NCBI GenBank assembly: GCA_964567595.1
Contig: CAZMNF010000009.1
Location: 1 to 56,992, forward strand
Reading direction: 5' to 3'
From: CAZMNF01 sp964567595
GTDB lineage: Bacteria > Bipolaricaulota > Bipolaricaulia > RBG-16-55-9
Length of the DNA stretch: 56,992 nucleotides
The position numbers and the translations under genes were made by a program. Shown piece after piece: positions 33,217 to 41,943 of this stretch (position 1 is its first letter; each line of letters starts with the position of its first letter). The notes below the pieces were generated by a model. It made no database searches. It saw only the letters and a program-made list of their open reading frames with translations, and was not told the DNA's origin.

Positions 33217-34411
33217 GGCGCCGCAGCGGCTGAGCGCCTGGCCCCAGGACGGCCACTTCGGCCGCTTCGGCGGCCGCTTCGCGCCGGAGATTCTGGTGCC
33301 GGCACTGGGTCAGCTGGAGGAGGCCTTCCAAGATGCCCAAGCCTCGGATCGCTTCCAGAGCGAGCTGCGGCGCTACCTTGCCGACTTTGCCGGCCGGCCG
33401 ACGCCGCTGTATCACGCCAAGCGGCTCTCGGAGCATGCGGGGGGCGCGCGGGTCTATCTCAAGCGCGAGGACCTGCTCCACGGCGGCGCCCACAAGCTGA
33501 ACAACGCGCTCGGCCAGGCGCTTTTAGCCCGACACATGGGCAAATCACGCTTGATCGCCGAGACCGGCGCGGGCCAGCACGGCGTGGCGACCGCGATGGT
33601 CGGGGCCGCGCTCGGCATGTCCGTCGACGTCTTCATGGGCCGCACGGACATGGAACGCCAGCGGCCCAACGTCTACCGCATGGAGCTCATGGGCGCGAAC
33701 GTGCGTCCCGTGGACGGCGGCACGGGCACGCTCAAGGACGCCATCAACGAAGCCATGCGCGACTGGGCCACCAACGTCCGCGAGGCCCACTACATCATTG
33801 GCTCGGTGGTCGGCCCGTATCCGTTCCCCTGGATCGTGCGCGAGTTCCAGCGCGTCATCGGCGACGAGATCAAGGGACAAATGCTGCGCCAGGAGCGCCG
33901 CCTGCCCGATCTGGTCGTCGCCTGCGTCGGCGGCGGCAGCAACGCCCTGGGGACATTCTACCCGTTCGTCGACGACGACGACGTCCAGCTCCTGGGCGTG
34001 GAGGCGGGCGGCTCTGACGAGGGCCATGCCGCGCCGCTGGCCCACGGGCGCGTCGGCGTTCTCCATGGGGCCAAGAGCTACGTCATGCAGGACGAGTGGG
34101 GCCAAATCCAGGAAACTCACAGCGTCTCCGCCGGTCTTGACTACCCCTCCGTCGGGCCCGAGCACGCGTTCTACCGCGATTCGGGCCGCGTCCACTACGT
34201 CGCGGCCGACGACGAGGACGCCATGTCGGGGTTCCGGCGGCTGTCGGAACTGGAGGGCATGCTGCCCGCGCTGGAGCCGGCCCACGCCGTTCCGGTCGTC
34301 ATCGACAAGGCCAAGCAGTTGGGCCGAGACGGGTTGGTCGTGCTGACGCTGTCCGGCCGAGGCGACAAGGATCTCGACACGGTTCGCCAATACGATGACG
34401 CGCATCCGTAG
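33182..34411 (+). CDS. trpB: tryptophan synthase beta chain
   Basis: 409 residues, the TrpB1 type. A PLP enzyme that joins indole to serine. The PLP lysine is Lys105 in GGAHKLNNALGQ, and the phosphate cup is GGGSNA. The usual NHTGAHKINN reads LHGGAHKLNN, an unusual but conservative change next to the active site. The GTG start lies inside the trpF 3' end, and the stop overlaps trpA by 17 bp, so translation is coupled. It works in an alpha2beta2 complex with TrpA. Confidence 0.97.
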   Translation: MVTERQASPASEAPQRLSAWPQDGHFGRFGGRFAPEILVPALGQLEEAFQDAQASDRFQSELRRYLADFAGRPTPLYHAKRLSEHAGGARVYLKREDLLHGGAHKLNNALGQALLARHMGKSRLIAETGAGQHGVATAMVGAALGMSVDVFMGRTDMERQRPNVYRMELMGANVRPVDGGTGTLKDAINEAMRDWATNVREAHYIIGSVVGPYPFPWIVREFQRVIGDEIKGQMLRQERRLPDLVVACVGGGSNALGTFYPFVDDDDVQLLGVEAGGSDEGHAAPLAHGRVGVLHGAKSYVMQDEWGQIQETHSVSAGLDYPSVGPEHAFYRDSGRVHYVAADDEDAMSGFRRLSELEGMLPALEPAHAVPVVIDKAKQLGRDGLVVLTLSGRGDKDLDTVRQYDDAHP

Positions 34412-35219
34412 GACGTTCGAGGCGCTTGCCCAAGCCGAAGACGGGGCCCTGGTCGGCTATCTCATGGCCGGGGACCCGTCGTTGGAACGGAGCGCCCGCT
34501 ACGCCGAGGCGTTGGTGGCGGGCGGCGTCGACGTGCTGGAGCTCGGCGTGCCGTTCTCCGATCCGATCGCCGACGGCCCGACGATCCAGGCCGCCGACGT
34601 GCGGGCCCTAGCGGCATCCACGACGCCGGAGACGATCTTCGAGCTGGTCGGGCGCCTGCGAGGCTCCGACCTCGGCTCGTCGGTGCCGATCGTGCTCATG
34701 ACGTACTACACGCCGATCTTCGCCATGGGCGAGGAGGCGTTCGCCCGCCGTGCCCAACAGGTCGGCGTCGACGGCGTTATCGTCCCCGATTTGCCCGTCG
34801 AAGAAGCCACATCTTGGTTGCGGGCCGCCCAAGCATCCCGACTGGACACCGTCTTCCTCGCCACCCCCGAGACGGACGAAGCGCGCCTCGCGCGCATCGC
34901 AGCGGAGACGAGCGGCTTTCTCTATCTCGTCGGCCGCTACGGCGTCACGGGCGCGCGCGCGCAGCTCGACACCCATATCGCCAAGCTGATCGAGCAGACG
35001 CGCGAGCACGTTCCCACGGAGTTGCCCATCGCGGTCGGCTTCGGGCTCTCCGAGCCCGCCCACGTCCGCGACGTCATCCGAGCCGGCGCGCAAGGCGCCA
35101 TCGTCGGCAGCGCCATCGTCTCCCGGGTCGCCAACGGCGACGCGCCCGAGTCCGTGCAGCGTTTTGTTGAGGACCTCAAGGCGGGCACGCGTTCGAATCA
35201 TGGGGCACCCGCCCGCTGA
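34395..35219 (+). CDS. trpA: tryptophan synthase alpha chain
   Basis: 274 residues, a TIM barrel. It splits indole-3-glycerol phosphate and channels indole to TrpB. The catalytic residues fall at the Salmonella numbers: Glu49 in LELGVPFSDP and Asp60 in IADGPTIQ. The loop FLYLVGRYGVTGAR and GFGLSEP phosphate site follow; the usual YYVSxxGVTG is FLYLVGRYGVTG here. The 3' end overlaps the aroK start by 20 bp. Confidence 0.96.
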   Translation: MTRIRRTFEALAQAEDGALVGYLMAGDPSLERSARYAEALVAGGVDVLELGVPFSDPIADGPTIQAADVRALAASTTPETIFELVGRLRGSDLGSSVPIVLMTYYTPIFAMGEEAFARRAQQVGVDGVIVPDLPVEEATSWLRAAQASRLDTVFLATPETDEARLARIAAETSGFLYLVGRYGVTGARAQLDTHIAKLIEQTREHVPTELPIAVGFGLSEPAHVRDVIRAGAQGAIVGSAIVSRVANGDAPESVQRFVEDLKAGTRSNHGAPAR

Positions 35220-35766
35220 TGACCCGCCGCCCACGATCTACCTCATGGGCATGATGGGGTCGGGGAAGTCGACGCTGGGACGGGCGCTCGCCCGGGAACT
35301 CCATCGGCCGTTCGTCGACCTTGACGGGCGGATCGAGCGGCGCGCGGGGTTTGACATTCCCGACATCTTCGAACGCTACGGCGAGACCTACTTTCGTGAC
35401 CTCGAATCCGCCACGCTCGCCGAGTTGAGCGCGGAACGTCCCTCGGTCGTTGCCCTCGGCGGGGGCACGACCGAGCGCGCCGCGAACCGCCGCATGCTGC
35501 GCCAACACGGCTGCGTCGTCTATCTCCGGGCTCGCCCGGCAACGCTTGCGGGTCGAGTGGCCGATGGAGCCGATCGACCGCTGCTGCGCGACGCTGACGA
35601 TCCCCAATCGACGCTGCAAGAGCTCCTGGCCCGACGCGAGCCGGGCTACGAGGCGATCGCCGACGTGGCCATCGACAACGAGGGCGACCCGAACGACACA
35701 CTCCGAAGGCTTTTGGATGCGCTGAGCCGCGGGGGCTGGCTCGACCATGGCGACGATCCCGGTTGA
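35200..35766 (+). CDS. aroK: shikimate kinase
   Basis: 188 residues from the ATG at 35200. It phosphorylates shikimate at the 3-hydroxyl. The P-loop GMMGSGKST (17-25), the shikimate-binding FVDLDGRIERRAG and ERYGETYFRDLE, the GGGTT loop, and the lid RPLLRD are all present. It overlaps both trpA (20 bp) and aroB (20 bp), and is the first shikimate gene in a fused trp/aro operon. Confidence 0.95.
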   Translation: MGHPPADDPPPTIYLMGMMGSGKSTLGRALARELHRPFVDLDGRIERRAGFDIPDIFERYGETYFRDLESATLAELSAERPSVVALGGGTTERAANRRMLRQHGCVVYLRARPATLAGRVADGADRPLLRDADDPQSTLQELLARREPGYEAIADVAIDNEGDPNDTLRRLLDALSRGGWLDHGDDPG

Positions 35767-36850
35767 GCTCGCCGAGCGGGGGTATCCCGTCCACGTTGAG
35801 CGCGGCGCGATCGAGCGGCTCGGCACGATCTGGACGGAACAACATCTCGGATCGAGCGCGGCGATCATCACCGACAGGACGGTGGAGAAGCACCACGGGA
35901 GCCGCGTCCTGGAGGCGCTCCGCGCCGCGGGCGTCGACGCCCAGTTGATCCCCGTACCGCCGGGCGAGTCGAGCAAGTCCTGGCAGTGGGCGGATCGGCT
36001 TTACACGCGACTCGGCTGGGCGGCGTTCGACCGCGGGGCTACCGTTGTGGCGTTGGGCGGCGGCGTCGTCGGCGACTTGGCCGGCTTCGTGGCCGCGACC
36101 TACATGCGCGGGATCGACTGGATCGCCGTTCCCACGACGCTGTTGGCCCAAGTCGACGCCGCCATCGGCGGCAAGACGGGCATCAACCATCGCCTCGGGA
36201 AGAACCTCGTGGGCGCGTTCCATCAGCCGCGGGCGGTTGTGGCCGACCCCGAGCTGTTGGCGACGCTCGACAAGCGCCAGCTCGCCAACGGCTTCGCCGA
36301 GGTCGTCAAGTATGGGCTGATCGCCGACCCGACGTTGTTGGCCGCCGCCGAGCGCGCACTGCAAGCTGAACGCCTCTCGGAGGCGGAGGTTCTGGCACCG
36401 CTGATCGAGCGCTCGGTTGCCATCAAGAGCGGGATCGTCGCCCGCGACGAGCGCGAAGCCAACGGCGAGCGCGCGCTGCTCAACTTCGGCCACACGCTGG
36501 GCCATGCCCTCGAAGCGGCGACCGACTATGGGCCCTTCCTGCACGGCGAGGCCGTCGTCTGGGGGATGCGCGGCGAGGCTTGGATCGCTTGCCAGCGGAA
36601 CCGACTCTCGGTCGACGCGTTCGAGCGCATCGAGCGACTGTTGGACAGGTTTGCCGTGCCCCCGTTGCCCGACGATCTTGACATCGACCAGATGGCGGCG
36701 TACGTTCGCCGAGACAAAAAGGCCGACGCCAGCCGAATCCGGTGCGTCCTGCTCGACGCGCCCGGCGAGGCCCGATTGGCCGAGATCGACGAGGCCGAGA
36801 CCAGACAGGCCCTCGACCACATTGCCCAACGGCCGCCGCGCTCACGATGA
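35747..36850 (+). CDS. aroB: 3-dehydroquinate synthase
   Basis: 367 residues. It cyclises DAHP to 3-dehydroquinate using NAD+ and Zn2+/Co2+. Signatures are GGGVVGDLAGFVAATYMRG, PTTLLAQVDAAIGGKTGIN, the metal-ligand stretch EVVKYGLI, and NFGHTLGHALE with its two His; a third ligand lies in FLHGEAVVWGM. The ATG starts inside aroK, and the stop overlaps aroQ as ATGA. DAHP synthase, AroE, AroA and AroC are not in the window. Confidence 0.96.
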   Translation: MATIPVELAERGYPVHVERGAIERLGTIWTEQHLGSSAAIITDRTVEKHHGSRVLEALRAAGVDAQLIPVPPGESSKSWQWADRLYTRLGWAAFDRGATVVALGGGVVGDLAGFVAATYMRGIDWIAVPTTLLAQVDAAIGGKTGINHRLGKNLVGAFHQPRAVVADPELLATLDKRQLANGFAEVVKYGLIADPTLLAAAERALQAERLSEAEVLAPLIERSVAIKSGIVARDEREANGERALLNFGHTLGHALEAATDYGPFLHGEAVVWGMRGEAWIACQRNRLSVDAFERIERLLDRFAVPPLPDDLDIDQMAAYVRRDKKADASRIRCVLLDAPGEARLAEIDEAETRQALDHIAQRPPRSR

Positions 36851-37281
36851 CACGAATCCTGATCGTCCACGGGCCCAACCTCAACCTGCTGGGTGAGCGG
36901 GACCCCGACGTCTACGGCTCGACGACGCTGGCGCAACTCAACGCCCGCCTCGCCGATCGTGCCAACGACATGGGCCTTGAGGTGCGCTTTTTCCAGTCGA
37001 ACCACGAGGGCGAGCTGATCGACTGCCTCCATCGAGAGCGCCATTGGGCCTCGGGCGTGGTCATCAATCCGGGGGCGCTGACCCACTACAGCTACGCCCT
37101 GCGCGACGCGGTTGAGGCGATGGGACGTCCGACCGTCGAAGTCCACTTGAGCGACATTCATCGCCGTGAGCCCTTTCGGCGCGTGTCCGTCCTGAAGGAC
37201 GTGTGCATTGCCCAAATAAGCGGCCAAGGAACGCAAAGCTACTGGGAGGCGCTGGAGCGTCTCCAGAACCGCGTCAGCTGA
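36847..37281 (+). CDS. aroQ: 3-dehydroquinate dehydratase, type II
   Basis: 144 residues, the type II dodecameric enzyme. It dehydrates 3-dehydroquinate to 3-dehydroshikimate. HGPNLNLLGERDPDVYGSTTL holds the catalytic lid with Tyr23; NPGALTHYSYALRDA and EVHLSDIHRREPFR give the substrate-binding His and Arg. The start overlaps the aroB stop. This is the last clear gene of the operon; a short coding-like stretch without a start codon follows. Confidence 0.95.
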   Translation: MTRILIVHGPNLNLLGERDPDVYGSTTLAQLNARLADRANDMGLEVRFFQSNHEGELIDCLHRERHWASGVVINPGALTHYSYALRDAVEAMGRPTVEVHLSDIHRREPFRRVSVLKDVCIAQISGQGTQSYWEALERLQNRVS

Positions 37282-37303
37282 GCGATTCCGACGGACCCGC
37301 TGA

Positions 37304-37438
37304 TCCGCAGATGCCCATGAACCGATTGAGCTACTGGTCGAGCTGGCCACGGATCGGGACCGCTCGGTCGACGATCTGGCCGTCCGTGCCATCCTCGCGT
37401 TCGTGGCACGCGGGGTGACCAAGGACAACGGGGACTGA
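37304..37438 (+). other. coding-like stretch without a start codon after aroQ
   Basis: From 37304 (just after an in-frame stop) to the TGA at 37436-37438 one frame gives 44 residues with strongly GC-biased third positions and a plausible helical composition (PIELLVELATDRD, then DDLAVRAILAFVARG). No ATG, GTG or TTG stands near its beginning; an ATT at 37322 would be the earliest unusual start. It may be a gene remnant, a small protein with a rare start, or chance. I do not recognise it. Confidence 0.2.
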
Positions 37439-37443
37439 CCGCC

Positions 37444-37472
37444 TTGCAACCCGTCTGGGCACAGTTTAGCAT
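37444..37472 (+). promoter_or_regulatory. promoter of the tRNA-Thr/Tyr genes
   Basis: TTGCAA (37444-37449) and TAGCAT (37467-37472), 17-bp spacer, ending 13 bp before the first tRNA. Confidence 0.5.
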
Positions 37473-37485
37473 AAGGGAAGGCTGC

Positions 37486-37558
37486 GCCGGCGTAGCTCAG
37501 TCGGGAGAGCAGCGGTTTTGTAAACCGCAGGTCGGGGGTTCGAATCCCTCCGCCGGCT
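37486..37558 (+). tRNA. tRNA-Thr (anticodon TGT)
   Basis: 73 nt. Acceptor GCCGGCG/CGCCGGC, a D arm with AGCTCAGTCGGGAGAGC, anticodon loop TTTTGTAAA, T loop TTCGAAT. The 3' CCA is not encoded (discriminator T followed by CCCA). It reads ACA (and by wobble ACG) codons. Confidence 0.95.
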
Positions 37559-37582
37559 CCCATCCCCGCAATTGAGAGATTG

Positions 37583-37664
37583 GGAGGGGTACCGAAGCGG
37601 ACAAACGGGGCGGACTGTAAATCCGTTGGCTCTGCCTTCGAGGGTTCGAATCCCTCCCCCTCCA
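37583..37664 (+). tRNA. tRNA-Tyr (anticodon GTA)
   Basis: 82 nt class II tRNA with the extra arm expected for bacterial tRNA-Tyr. Acceptor GGAGGGG/CCCCTCC, anticodon loop CTGTAAA, T arm GAGGG-TTCGAAT-CCCTC. CCA is not encoded. In E. coli the same order is thrU-tyrU-glyT-thrT-tufB. Confidence 0.94.
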
Positions 37665-37670
37665 CCCGGT

Positions 37671-37699
37671 TTGCCGCGGCCTAAGCCATGAGCTATAAT
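37671..37699 (+). promoter_or_regulatory. promoter of tRNA-Thr(GGT)-tuf
   Basis: TTGCCG (37671-37676) and a perfect TATAAT (37694-37699) with a 17-bp spacer. Transcription would start about 6 nt before the tRNA. It sits where E. coli has the glyT gene. Confidence 0.65.
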
Positions 37700-37711
37700 A
37701 CAGGCCCTTGT

Positions 37712-37786
37712 GCCCGCGTAGCTCAGTGGTAGAGCGCTACCTTGGTAAGGTAGAGGCCGCCGGTTCGACCCCGGCCGCGGGCTCCA
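37712..37786 (+). tRNA. tRNA-Thr (anticodon GGT)
   Basis: 72 nt plus an encoded CCA (37784-37786). Acceptor GCCCGCG/CGCGGGC, D arm AGCTCAGTGGTAGAGC, anticodon stem CTACC/GGTAG with loop TTGGTAA, T loop TTCGACC. It reads ACC and ACU codons. Of the two Thr tRNAs here only this one has an encoded CCA. Confidence 0.95.
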
Positions 37787-37875
37787 CGGGGCGAGCAGGC
37801 CAACGCGGCGCAGCTGCGCGACGCCCGTCGCGTCGTGCTTTCTATCTACTTCACTGACCAAGGAGGGTGCGGCTC

Positions 37876-39075
<1,200 letters not shown>

Positions 39076-39113
39076 GAGCCAGACCGCCCAAAATCGCGAA
39101 TTGAGGCCGAGCC

Positions 39114-39272
39114 ATGCCGTCTGAGCAGGTAGAGCATGTGACGCTGGCGTGCACGGAGTGCCGCCGTCGCAACTATCACACGACCAAGAACACGAAGAAC
39201 GCGCGCGGCAAGCTGGAACTGAACAAGTTCTGCCGGTGGTGCCGCACGCACAAGCCGCACCGCGAAGTGTAG
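39114..39272 (+). CDS. rpmG: 50S ribosomal protein bL33
   Basis: 52 residues, zinc-binding (C+) form with Cys13, Cys16, Cys40 and Cys43 in CTEC and CRWC. The pattern NYHTTKNTKN-x-KLELNKFC is diagnostic. It sits on the large subunit near the E site. The ATG lacks a strong Shine-Dalgarno (a weak ttgaggccgagcc). It lies between tuf and tRNA-Trp as in many bacteria. If the genome also has a zinc-free (C-) copy, zinc starvation may control the switch. Confidence 0.95.
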   Translation: MPSEQVEHVTLACTECRRRNYHTTKNTKNARGKLELNKFCRWCRTHKPHREV

Positions 39273-39282
39273 CCCGACGAGC

Positions 39283-39318
39283 GTCGCCCGATCGTTGAGT
39301 GTTTGCAGATCGGGCGAC
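39283..39318 (+). promoter_or_regulatory. 11-bp inverted repeat around the tRNA-Trp/secE promoter
   Basis: GTCGCCCGATC (39283-39293) and GATCGGGCGAC (39308-39318) are perfect arms with a 14-nt loop that contains most of the -35 box TTGCAG. It begins 10 bp after the rpmG stop. It may end the tuf-rpmG transcript, or bind a dimeric regulator. Confidence 0.45.
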
Positions 39319-39331
39319 AGCTCCGTATTCT
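39303..39331 (+). promoter_or_regulatory. promoter of tRNA-Trp-secE-nusG
   Basis: TTGCAG (39303-39308) and TATTCT (39326-39331) with a 17-bp spacer, 12 bp before the tRNA. Confidence 0.5.
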
Positions 39332-39343
39332 GGGGGATACCCT

Positions 39344-39419
39344 AGGCCCGTAGCTTAATTGGCAGAGCAGCGGACTCCAAATCCGCAGGTTGGGGGTTCG
39401 AGTCCTCCCGGGCCTGCCA
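39344..39419 (+). tRNA. tRNA-Trp (anticodon CCA)
   Basis: 73 nt plus an encoded CCA (39417-39419). Acceptor AGGCCCG/CGGGCCT, D arm TAGCTTAATTGGCAGAGC, anticodon loop CTCCAAA, T loop TTCGAGT. The secE ATG begins 3 nt after the CCA, so tRNA maturation must free the secE leader. Confidence 0.95.
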
Positions 39420-39422
39420 CTG

Positions 39423-39614
39423 ATGATCGAACGAGTGACGAAGTACGCCCGAGAAGTCCGGTCGGAATTCGACAAGATCAGCTGGCCCAGCCGCATGGAG
39501 ACGGTCGGGTTCACGATCCTGGTTATCGCGATGATCATCGTGCTGACGTTCGTCATCTTCGCGTACGACGCCGTCTTTTCACGACTGATCGACGCGCTGC
39601 TCGAGTTGCGCTAA
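39423..39614 (+). CDS. secE: preprotein translocase subunit SecE
   Basis: 63 residues, the short single-TM form. VTKYAREVRSEFDKISWPSR is the amphipathic helix with the conserved W-P-S/T turn, followed by one TM (about 27-50). It clamps SecY in the Sec translocon. No room exists for a Shine-Dalgarno between the tRNA CCA and the ATG apart from the tRNA 3' end itself. nusG follows after 47 bp, the usual pair. Confidence 0.95.
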   Translation: MIERVTKYAREVRSEFDKISWPSRMETVGFTILVIAMIIVLTFVIFAYDAVFSRLIDALLELR

Positions 39615-39661
39615 CGGTCGTCGCTGCCAATAGGGCTGATTTTCGGGGTGGAATATCCATT

Positions 39662-40741
39662 ATGAAGCGCTGGTATGGCATCCAGACCTACGCCGGGTCT
39701 GAACTGAAGGTCAAGGAGGAGCTCGAGAGGCGAGTGCACGAGCTGGGCTTGGAGCAAAAGGTCCAAAGCTTCCAGCTCGACGGCGAGGAGGCCCGGTTTC
39801 TCGCGCCCGTCGAGGAGGTCATCACCTCCAAGACCCGCACGGGCCCGGCGGCCGAGTACCGCATCCCCTACGAGTACGAGCTCCAAGTCGAGCCGAACCA
39901 GCGCATCAGCCGCGGTGAGCTTCTGGCGCTCAAGCCGGAACGCCGCGTCCCTTACGACGCCGACGTGATCTCCATTGAGACGCTGCAGCGCGTCATCATT
40001 GAGCTGACCAACCGCAACGAAGAGGTCTACAAGATCCCCGACGAGAAACGGATTCGTCGCGACATTCGCGTCGGCGAAAAGGTGCCGGCCAACGTGCCGC
40101 TGACGAGCGATCGCGATCCGCAGTTCTTCACCAAGGTCAAGGGGAAGGTCGTCGATCGGTCCCGCATCCGTCGGGTGACGTTCGATCGGCTGGACGAAGC
40201 CGGCGAGCCCGTCGTGGAAGAGATTCCCAACCGTTACCTCGTCAAGCTCAAGGAGGGCCAGACGCTGCGCCAGGGCGATCTGTTGGAAAAGGAAGATCGC
40301 ATCCATTCGCGCACGTCCGGCATGATCAAGGTCAAGGAATACAAGGACAAGCGCGTCCTGACGGTGCAGCGGATCGAAAAGCGCCGACTGTTCCCCGGCT
40401 ACGTCTTCGGCAAGATGGACCTCGACGAAGACACCAAGGAACTGGTCGAGGGCCTCAAGGCACGGTTCGTCGGCGATCCGCCGCTGCCGATGCCCGAGGA
40501 CGAAATGAAGGTGATCAAGCGCAAGGCCGGCCTGTTGGAGATGCCGGAGCGCGAAGGCCCGGTCATCGAGGTCGACTTCGAGCAGGGCGAGGTCGTCGAG
40601 ATCGTCGAAGGCCCGTTCGCCGACTTCACGGGCGAGATCACCGACATCGACAAGGAGAACGAGGAAGTCACCGTGATGGTCAAGATCTTCGGGCGGGAGA
40701 CGCCCGTTCGGTTGGGCTTCGAAGGCATCGAAAAACTGTAA
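39662..40741 (+). CDS. nusG: transcription factor NusG with a large insertion in the NGN domain
   Basis: 359 residues against about 180 in E. coli. The NGN domain begins normally (KRWYGIQTYAGSELKVKEEL, residues 2-21) and resumes at RRLFPGYVFGKMDLDE (241-256). Between about residues 60 and 238 lies an extra beta-rich, charged domain. The C-terminal KOW domain (305-359; GEVVEIVEGPFADFTGEI) is intact. The insert sits where Thermotoga maritima NusG (about 353 residues) has its domain II, as I recall. NusG supports RNA polymerase processivity, pausing, Rho action and ribosome coupling. The insert has patches of Arg/Lys and could bind nucleic acid. Confidence 0.95.
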   Translation: MKRWYGIQTYAGSELKVKEELERRVHELGLEQKVQSFQLDGEEARFLAPVEEVITSKTRTGPAAEYRIPYEYELQVEPNQRISRGELLALKPERRVPYDADVISIETLQRVIIELTNRNEEVYKIPDEKRIRRDIRVGEKVPANVPLTSDRDPQFFTKVKGKVVDRSRIRRVTFDRLDEAGEPVVEEIPNRYLVKLKEGQTLRQGDLLEKEDRIHSRTSGMIKVKEYKDKRVLTVQRIEKRRLFPGYVFGKMDLDEDTKELVEGLKARFVGDPPLPMPEDEMKVIKRKAGLLEMPEREGPVIEVDFEQGEVVEIVEGPFADFTGEITDIDKENEEVTVMVKIFGRETPVRLGFEGIEKL

Positions 40742-40757
40742 GCGAGGAGAGCATTTC

Positions 40758-41207
40758 ATGGCAGGACCCGCACCCGGCAAACGCGTTGACGCCGAGATTA
40801 AGCTCCAGATCCCGGCCGGCGGAGCGACGCCCGCGCCGCCGGTGGGCCCCGCCCTGGGTGAGCACAAGGTCAACATCATGGACTTCTGCCAGAAGTTCAA
40901 CGAGGCCACCCAGGACGAGGAGCAGGGCATGATCATTCCGGTTCAGATCTACGTCTACCCGGACAAGAGCTTCGACTTCGACCTGAAGAAGCCGCCGGCG
41001 TCGGAGCTGCTGAAGCGCGCCGCCGGCATTCAGAAGGGATCGGGCATTCCGAACAGCCAAAAGGTCGGGCGCATCACGCGCGATCAGCTGACCAAGATCG
41101 CCGAGATGAAGATGCCCGACTTGAACACCGACACCGTCGAGGCCGCCTCGCGGGTCATCGAAGGGACCGCGCGGAACATGGGCCTCGAGGTCGTGGAAAG
41201 CGTGTGA
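40758..41207 (+). CDS. rplK: 50S ribosomal protein uL11
   Basis: 149 residues. It forms the GTPase-associated centre with 23S rRNA. The N-terminal IKLQIPAGGATPAPPVGPALG with the Pro-rich hinge, GxxIPVQIYVYPDKSFDF, and the RNA-binding C domain (KVGRITRDQLTKIAEMKMPDLNT) are all canonical, except that the first domain is slightly more acidic (QDEEQG). A Shine-Dalgarno GAGGAGA precedes the ATG; rplA begins 7 bp after the stop. Confidence 0.96.
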   Translation: MAGPAPGKRVDAEIKLQIPAGGATPAPPVGPALGEHKVNIMDFCQKFNEATQDEEQGMIIPVQIYVYPDKSFDFDLKKPPASELLKRAAGIQKGSGIPNSQKVGRITRDQLTKIAEMKMPDLNTDTVEAASRVIEGTARNMGLEVVESV

Positions 41208-41214
41208 TGGATCC

Positions 41215-41940
41215 ATGGCGGTGAAAGCAGCCAGCAAGCGCTACGAGGACGTCGCCCAAAAGGTCGACCGAGCGCGGTTCTACAAGGTCGAGGAGGCCAT
41301 CGAGCTTCTCCAGGAGACCGCCACGGCCAACTTCGACGAGGCGGCCGAGGCGGCCTTCCGGCTGAACATCAACCCGCGCAAGAACGAGCACCGCATTCGC
41401 AGCACGGTCGTGCTCCCGCACGGCACGGGCAAGAGCGTGCGCGTGTTGGCGTTCGCCAAGGGCGAGGCCCAACAGGCAGCCGAGGACGCCGGGGCGGACC
41501 ACGTCGGCGGCGAGGACCTCGTGGACAAGATCGAGAACGAGGATTGGTTCGAGTTCGACCGCGTCGTGGCCACGCCCGACATGATGAGCGTGGTCGGCCG
41601 ACTCGGCCGTGTCTTGGGGCCGCGTGGCTTGATGCCCTCGCCCAAGACGGGCACGGTTACCCAAGAGATCGGATCGGCCGTCGAGGAGCTCAAGGCCGGT
41701 AAGATGGAGTTCCGCATCGACGACTTCGGCCAGATCCATCAGCTGATCGGCCGCGTCTCGTTCGAGACGGATCAGCTGGTGGAGAACTTCCTCGCGCTGG
41801 CCACCGCGGTCGTCGACGAGCAGCCCACCGACGTGCACGGGCGGTTCCTGCGCCGTGTCAACGTCTCGTCGACGATGGGACCGGGCATCAAGGTCGACCC
41901 GGACGAGGTGGCGCGCCGCGTCGAGGAGAGGAGGCTCTAG
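41215..41940 (+). CDS. rplA: 50S ribosomal protein uL1
   Basis: 241 residues, the usual two-domain L1 of the L1 stalk, which moves deacylated tRNA out of the E site. TAHVRLNINPRKNEH-type sequence (FRLNINPRKNEHRIRSTV) and the family signature GPRGLMPSPKTGTVT are present. In many bacteria L1 represses its own operon by binding an mRNA mimic; no such site is obvious in the 7-bp rplK-rplA gap. rplJ follows after 3 bp, so no space exists for the usual rplJ leader. Confidence 0.96.
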   Translation: MAVKAASKRYEDVAQKVDRARFYKVEEAIELLQETATANFDEAAEAAFRLNINPRKNEHRIRSTVVLPHGTGKSVRVLAFAKGEAQQAAEDAGADHVGGEDLVDKIENEDWFEFDRVVATPDMMSVVGRLGRVLGPRGLMPSPKTGTVTQEIGSAVEELKAGKMEFRIDDFGQIHQLIGRVSFETDQLVENFLALATAVVDEQPTDVHGRFLRRVNVSSTMGPGIKVDPDEVARRVEERRL

Positions 41941-41943
41941 CTC

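Noticed and set aside
39359..39661. Long N-terminal extension of nusG through tRNA-Trp and secE
   Set aside because: It would be antiphase to secE and contain the tRNA; NusG homology begins at the ATG at 39662.
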